From contig JASANG010003477.1 of the NCBI GenBank assembly GCA_030248215.1, forward strand, positions 62,001-126,000: a stretch of DNA of 64,000 bases. Direction: 5' to 3'. Below the pieces are notes generated by a model that searched no databases, was not told the origin of the DNA, and worked only from the letters and a program-made list of their open reading frames with translations. Position numbers and translations under genes: made by a program. The DNA comes from Enoplolaimus lenunculus (lineage: Eukaryota; Nematoda; Enoplea; Enoplida; Thoracostomopsidae). Of this stretch, positions 59,651-64,000 are shown piece after piece; the stretch's first letter is position 1, and every line of letters starts with the position of its first letter.

Positions 59651-59801
59651 GGCCAATGTTACTTTTAGGGGCGTAGCAGTAGATTAAGCATATTTCTAAG
59701 CCTAAGCCTAAAGGTAAAGCAACAAATTGTAATCTAGAATCTAAACCCAGTTTTTTATAGACCCACCAGAAACCTGTACGCCCCTTAAAGTAACTTGGGC
59801 C
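59651..59801. mobile_element. Family B MITE with exact 8-bp duplication
   Basis: GGCCAATGTTACTTTTAGGG / CCCTTAAAGTAACTTGGGCC; GCAATCAC on both flanks. Confidence 0.92.
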
Positions 59802-60075
59802 GCAATCACAATGGTCAGCGTTGAAACCAGCGACTTCGACACCCTCATAATTGTCAATTGAACGCTCCAATCGTCCTTTTGGGCGACATTGAAGTGATAC
59901 TGCCGCCCGTAACCCGTCTCGTGATGTGAGAGACAGTTGTTTCAGCAACTACATTGCTCACTGTGTACGAAGCAACTTTTTCAGTGCTACCACTATTATC
60001 ACAACCCTGTCAAAAAGGTTCGGTTACGCCCCGGCACTCAACTACAATCAACAGAGCATCTTATGGCCGCTACTA

Positions 60076-60181
60076 CCCTGCAAAAAAACGGTGAGTCAAA
60101 TTGACTTTCTCCGAAATACGCTTTTCGAGACTACACAAACTGAGTTAAATTCGACTCCGCCAGAGTCAAACGTGCGACTCA
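60076..60181. mobile_element. Family I MITE, left half only
   Basis: CCTGCAAAAAAACGGTGAGT start; the copy stops at GTGCGACTCA, where a GC-rich junction and then the 39-bp array begin. Confidence 0.8.
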
Positions 60182-60289
60182 AGTGGAACACCAGCCCAAA
60201 CCGGGGGGCACCCCGGCGCCGCGCCCGCACCCGCCCAAAAAAAAAACTCTCTCAAAGGCGTCAGTCCACGCGATATCCGCATTCCTGGG

Positions 60290-61790
60290 ACCCAGAGTTG
60301 AAGGGAAACAGTATTGCTTGTTCCTGGGACCCAGAGTTAAAGGGAACCAGTATTGCTTGTTCCTGGGACTCAGAGTTGAAGGGAACCAGTATTGCTTGTT
60401 CCTGGGACCCAGAGTTGAAGGGAACCAGTATTGCTTGCCCCTGGGACCCAGAGTTGAAGGGAACCAGTATTGCTTGTTCCTGGGACCCAGCGTTGAAGGG
60501 AACCAGTATTGCTTGTTCCTGGGACCCAGAGTTGAAGGGAACCAGTATTGCTTGTTCCTGGGACCCAGAGTTAAAGGGAACCAGTATTGCTTGTTCCTGG
60601 GACCCAGAGTTAAAGGGAACCAGTATTGCTTATTCCTGGGACCCAGAGATGAAGGGAACCAGTATTGCTTGCCCCTGGGACCCAGAGTTGAAGGAAACCA
60701 GTATTGCTTGTTCCTGGGGCCCAGAGTTGAAGGGAACCAGTATTGCTTGTTCCTGGGACCCAGAGTTGAAGGGAATCAGTATTGCTTGTTCCTGGTGCCC
60801 AGAGTTGAAGGGAACCAGTATTGCTTGTTCCTGGGACCCAGAGTTGAAGGGAACCAGTATTGCTTGTTCCTGGGACCCAGAGTTAAAGGGAACCAGTATT
60901 GATTGTTCCTGGGACCCAGAGTTGAAGAGAACCAGTATTGCTTGCCCCTGGGACCCAGAGTTGAAGGAAACCAGTATTGCTTGTTCCTGGGGCCCAGAGT
61001 TAAAGGGAACCAGTATTGATTGTTCCTGGGACCCAGAGTTGAAGGGAACCAGTATTGCTTGCCCCTGGGACCCAGAGTTGAAGGAAACCAGTATTGCTTG
61101 TTCCTGGGGCCCAGAGTTGAAGGGAACCAGTATTGCTTGTTCCTGGGACCCAGAGTTGAAGGGAACCAGTATTGCTTGTTCCTGGGACCAAGAGTTGAAG
61201 GGAACCAGAATTGCTTGTTCCTGGGACCCAGAGTTGAAGGAAACCAGTATTGCTTGCCCCTGGGACCCAGAGTTGAAGGGAACCAGTATTGCTTGCCCCT
61301 GGGACCCAGAGTTGAAGGAAACCAGTATTGCTTGTTCCTGGGGCCCAGAGTTGAAGGTAACCAGTATTGCTTGTTCCTGGGACCAAGAGTTGAAGGGAAC
61401 CAGAATTGCTTGTTCCTGGGACCCAGAGTTGAAGGAAACCAGTATTGCTTGCCCCTGGGACCCAGAGTTGAAGGGAACCAGTATTGCTTGCTCCTGGGAC
61501 CCAGAGTTGAAGGGAACCAGTATTGCTTGTTCCTGGGACCCAGAGTTGAAGGGAATCAGTATTGCTTGTTCCTGGGGCCCAGAGTTGAAGGGAAACAGTA
61601 TTGCTTGTTCCTGGGACCCAGAGTTGAAGGAAATCAGTATTGCTTGCCCCTGGGACCCAGAGTTGAAGGGAACCAGTATTGCTTGTTCCAGGGACCCAGA
61701 GTTGAAGGGAACCAGTATTGCTTGTTCCTGGGACCCAGAGTTGAAGGGAACCAGTATTGATGTTCCTGGGACCCAGAGTTGAACGGCTAC
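60290..61790. repeat. 39-bp minisatellite, about 38 copies
   Basis: Unit CCAGAGTTGAAGGGAACCAG + TATTGCTTGTTCCTGGGAC. As 39 is divisible by 3, frames stay open on both strands (for example a 13-residue repeat SWDPELKGTSIAC). Variants (CCCCTGGGAC, GGAAACC, CTGGGGCCC) recur as blocks, showing internal duplication of multi-unit segments. Each unit holds the palindrome CTGGGACCCAG. Probably not coding. Confidence 0.93.
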
Positions 61791-61799
61791 AAGTTGTGG

Positions 61800-63120
61800 C
61801 TGCAGGACTCGAATAACCTAAATTCTCACACCCAGTATGTTCTCCTGCCAAAATAGGCTCACATAGGCTGAGTTCCGTACGCGTTTTTGCAAATACGCGA
61901 TCAAGGTGCTCATCAACTAATACTTTAATGCATTTCATTTTTACGCCAATCATTATGTTTAGGTTTAGGCTTAAGGTTTCCATTATGTTTAGGCTTAAGG
62001 ACACTGTCTATTGACCAGTTATCGGGCTACGAATATTGTTGCAAATTCACTATAATTCTACAGCAAAGATGTTAGCGTTAAATTGATTCCTTCGAACCAC
62101 TTCAGCTACTAATTTAAATTAAAGTAAGGTGTCTCGCTAAACGTCAATCAAAATTTCAACTTGTAACCTTTTGATTGTGTTTACATTTGCAACTTTAAAG
62201 CTTCGTCTACTTGTAATTTTAAATGTTTTAGGTGTCTCTACCAACGATTGTAAACTCGACATACAGGTTTGACAAGTAGTCAGAGAGTAGGGTTCAAAGT
62301 TTGGAAATTTTGACGCGTCCTGGTGTGTGATTTGTCCAAGATTTTTTGCTCATATGATTAATATTTTACTGTTACAGTAAAAGTCGATGTCATACAATCA
62401 TGTATATTTTATTAATTAAATCTGCGAACATTGCCCACGTCAGGTAAAACATTTATTACGCTGGGTTTCTTGAAACCGTACTTATGTATTTACTTTAGTT
62501 ATACTTTTACTTAAATCGCCGATTTAAGTGAATGCTTAAATTATCGAGCAAAAACAAATAAAGGCCAAATGTCAGCCATTGTCGTAACTAGAGAATAATA
62601 GTTTTGCTTCATATTAAAGGATGCACAATAAATCTACAATTTACATTCGACCAAGGTTTACATGCCTCAGCGGTTAATCTGTTACATAGCAAATTTAGCC
62701 ATCGACTTCAATATTTACTTAACTTAAAGTACGCTTTTTTAAAAAACGACAAAATGGTTAAGTAATTGCTTAGCGCGTACTAAGTCGTACTTAAATACGG
62801 TTTCAGAAACCCCAATCATTGTAAATTTGTTACCATTAATAGAAGAATATACAAATGGGGGGATATTAATATATAGCCTCTCCCAAGCGCAGTTAGTTTC
62901 CTGTTGGGTTCGAAACGACCAGAAAAATTGATCGCTTACTTACACTCGCTTGTGAAAATATTTTGCACGCGTTTGTCCACTCACTACTCAAAGTACTGGC
63001 AGTGTCTCTGACTGACGTGAGACCCTGTCAGCAGTTATAGTTTCTTTTTGTTCTTGTCGGTTCAATCATGGAAAGTATGGCTAGGTTTTTCATTTTGAGA
63101 GAAACAGAGATCTTCAGAAA
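61800..63120. other. Right-hand intergenic DNA
   Basis: AT-rich. TTTAGGCTTAAGG words near 61960-62000 recall the family A core; nothing else was recognised. Confidence 0.4.
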
Positions 63121-63129
63121 CGATATTTT

Positions 63130-63515
63130 GCCGGATTAGGTATAGGAACTGGAATTAGAACTTCTTTGCAGGAACCGGAATTGGGAATACTTTTTGCATC
63201 ATCGAGAATTACAATTGGATTTTTTTTGAAAACTTACTAAAAATGATTTAAGTGAAAATTGTCAGCTATTTCATTATTAAGTTTATGTGAAAACATATCA
63301 GAAACAGTTTTTTTTTTAACAAAACTAAACTAATTGCAAAAGCATTCGCTTCGAAATAAAAAATTTTAACAACAAAGTTTCCAATATTCAAATAATAATT
63401 TGCCACAAAACCATAAAAATTCCGGTTCCTGCATTTCTGAATGCAGAAACAGGAACAGAAACAGGAATTGAATTTTTATACGAATTCCGGCCGGAACAGG
63501 AATTCCAGTTGGATC
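63130..63515. mobile_element. GGAATT-rich foldback element, related to K
   Basis: GGTATAGGAACTGGAATTAG at the left and GGAACAGGAATTCCAGTTGG at the right are inverted relatives; GGAACAGAAACAGG words in between. Confidence 0.4.
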
Positions 63516-63698
63516 ATAGCACACCAGGTAACCAGGTCTAAAAGTTTGACAAGCAAGCACAATAATGGGTCATCCGCGTTATACTGTCTACGCCACTGTA
63601 AAAAATTGTCCACCCACTTGTCTGCAAGGGAGGTACAAAACATGGGATATTTGGACTTTCCAGAGAGCATACATATCTAGTCAGTTATGGCGGTAGTC

Positions 63699-63850
63699 CC
63701 TTCGGAGAGTGTAGGGACAATGTGGACACTGTTTTGACACAGAGTCTGACAGTAAGAGTTCCTTCGGACAGACTCTTTATAATTGCTTAACGGAGTGCCT
63801 TCGGACAGACTTTGTGTTATGCAATAAGCGAATGTCCTTCTGACAGAATC
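63699..63850. repeat. Short degenerate repeat of CCTTCGGACAGAC
   Basis: The word recurs near 63699, 63761, 63798 and 63836, the last three about 38 bp apart. Confidence 0.45.
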
Positions 63851-64000
63851 AGCACATAACAGCTATCATTTCTACAACGTATTGGCAAAATGGCATCTGC
63901 ATGTGCGATAGTGTGACAAAGTGTACGCCGTTCAGAGGGACTCTCTGTTTTTAGTCGGGTGTACGCATAGTGTGGGTGACTTTTGGATACATAATTCATA

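Larger units (their letters stand above)
58800..60070. other. Segment of unlike base composition, origin unknown
   Basis: Less AT-rich, CAA/AAC-rich DNA without TA runs, interrupted by two MITEs with exact duplications. Short open frames occur but I recognise no family. It could be an old mobile element or a decayed gene. Confidence 0.35.

Noticed and set aside
59926-61782. 618-codon plus-strand frame with 13-residue repeats as a protein gene
   Set aside because: The openness follows from a 39-bp tandem unit; other frames and the minus strand are open too, and the upstream part runs through half a MITE.
61000-62004. 334-codon minus-strand frame (LQLWVPGTSNTGS repeats)
   Set aside because: It is the reverse strand of the same 39-bp minisatellite.

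Overview
The window is nuclear DNA of an invertebrate animal. It holds four multi-exon genes with GT-AG introns, separated and interrupted by AT-rich DNA packed with short inverted-repeat transposons. F-spondin here carries a Kunitz domain, which vertebrate F-spondins lack. Compact conserved exons in MITE-dense introns would suit an ascidian-like tunicate, but the species cannot be fixed from the sequence alone.

Layout. (1) 1151-3374 (+): the last three exons of a mitochondrial 3-hydroxyisobutyryl-CoA hydrolase (HIBCH); the rest of the gene lies left of the window. (2) 5734-8924 (-): a complete four-exon ATP synthase F1 delta subunit (ATP5F1D, 163 aa). HIBCH and ATP5F1D are convergent. (3) 16135-40385 (+): a complete 17-exon F-spondin of 836 aa, ordered signal peptide, reeler, spondin_N, three TSP1, Kunitz, two TSP1. 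(4) 45109-56995 (+): a complete nine-exon two-pore-domain (K2P) potassium channel of 369 aa with an unusual first selectivity filter. All exon phases of these models agree. From 57 kb to the end I recognise no gene: there are repeats, a 39-bp minisatellite of about 38 copies (60.29-61.79 kb) and unassigned DNA.

Mobile DNA. I separated these repeat families by eye: A and B (hAT-like MITEs with 8-bp target duplications and a core of TTAGGC-like hexamers); H and I (TA-flanked MITEs ending CACTG...CAGTG); F (TA-flanked, CTGTATTGACCCGAATAAG ends); G (TTCACACGTGCAAGTT ends); J (GTATTCTCAAATGTGTG ends); E (GCCGGAGCAG ends); N (CAGTGGCGGATCC ends); K, L, M and D (larger foldback or long-TIR elements); and a tRNA-derived SINE family. 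No transposase gene was recognised, so all look non-autonomous.

The most striking observation is that families I and H share one terminal geometry. A GTGAGT splice donor starts exactly 14 nt inside the 5' end, and an acceptor-like CAG ends 2 nt before the 3' end. With the TA duplication, splicing would leave 18 nt, which is in frame. Because the ends are inverted repeats this holds in both orientations. This is the architecture expected of intron-generating transposons (introners). Whether any copy has become an intron cannot be decided from this window.
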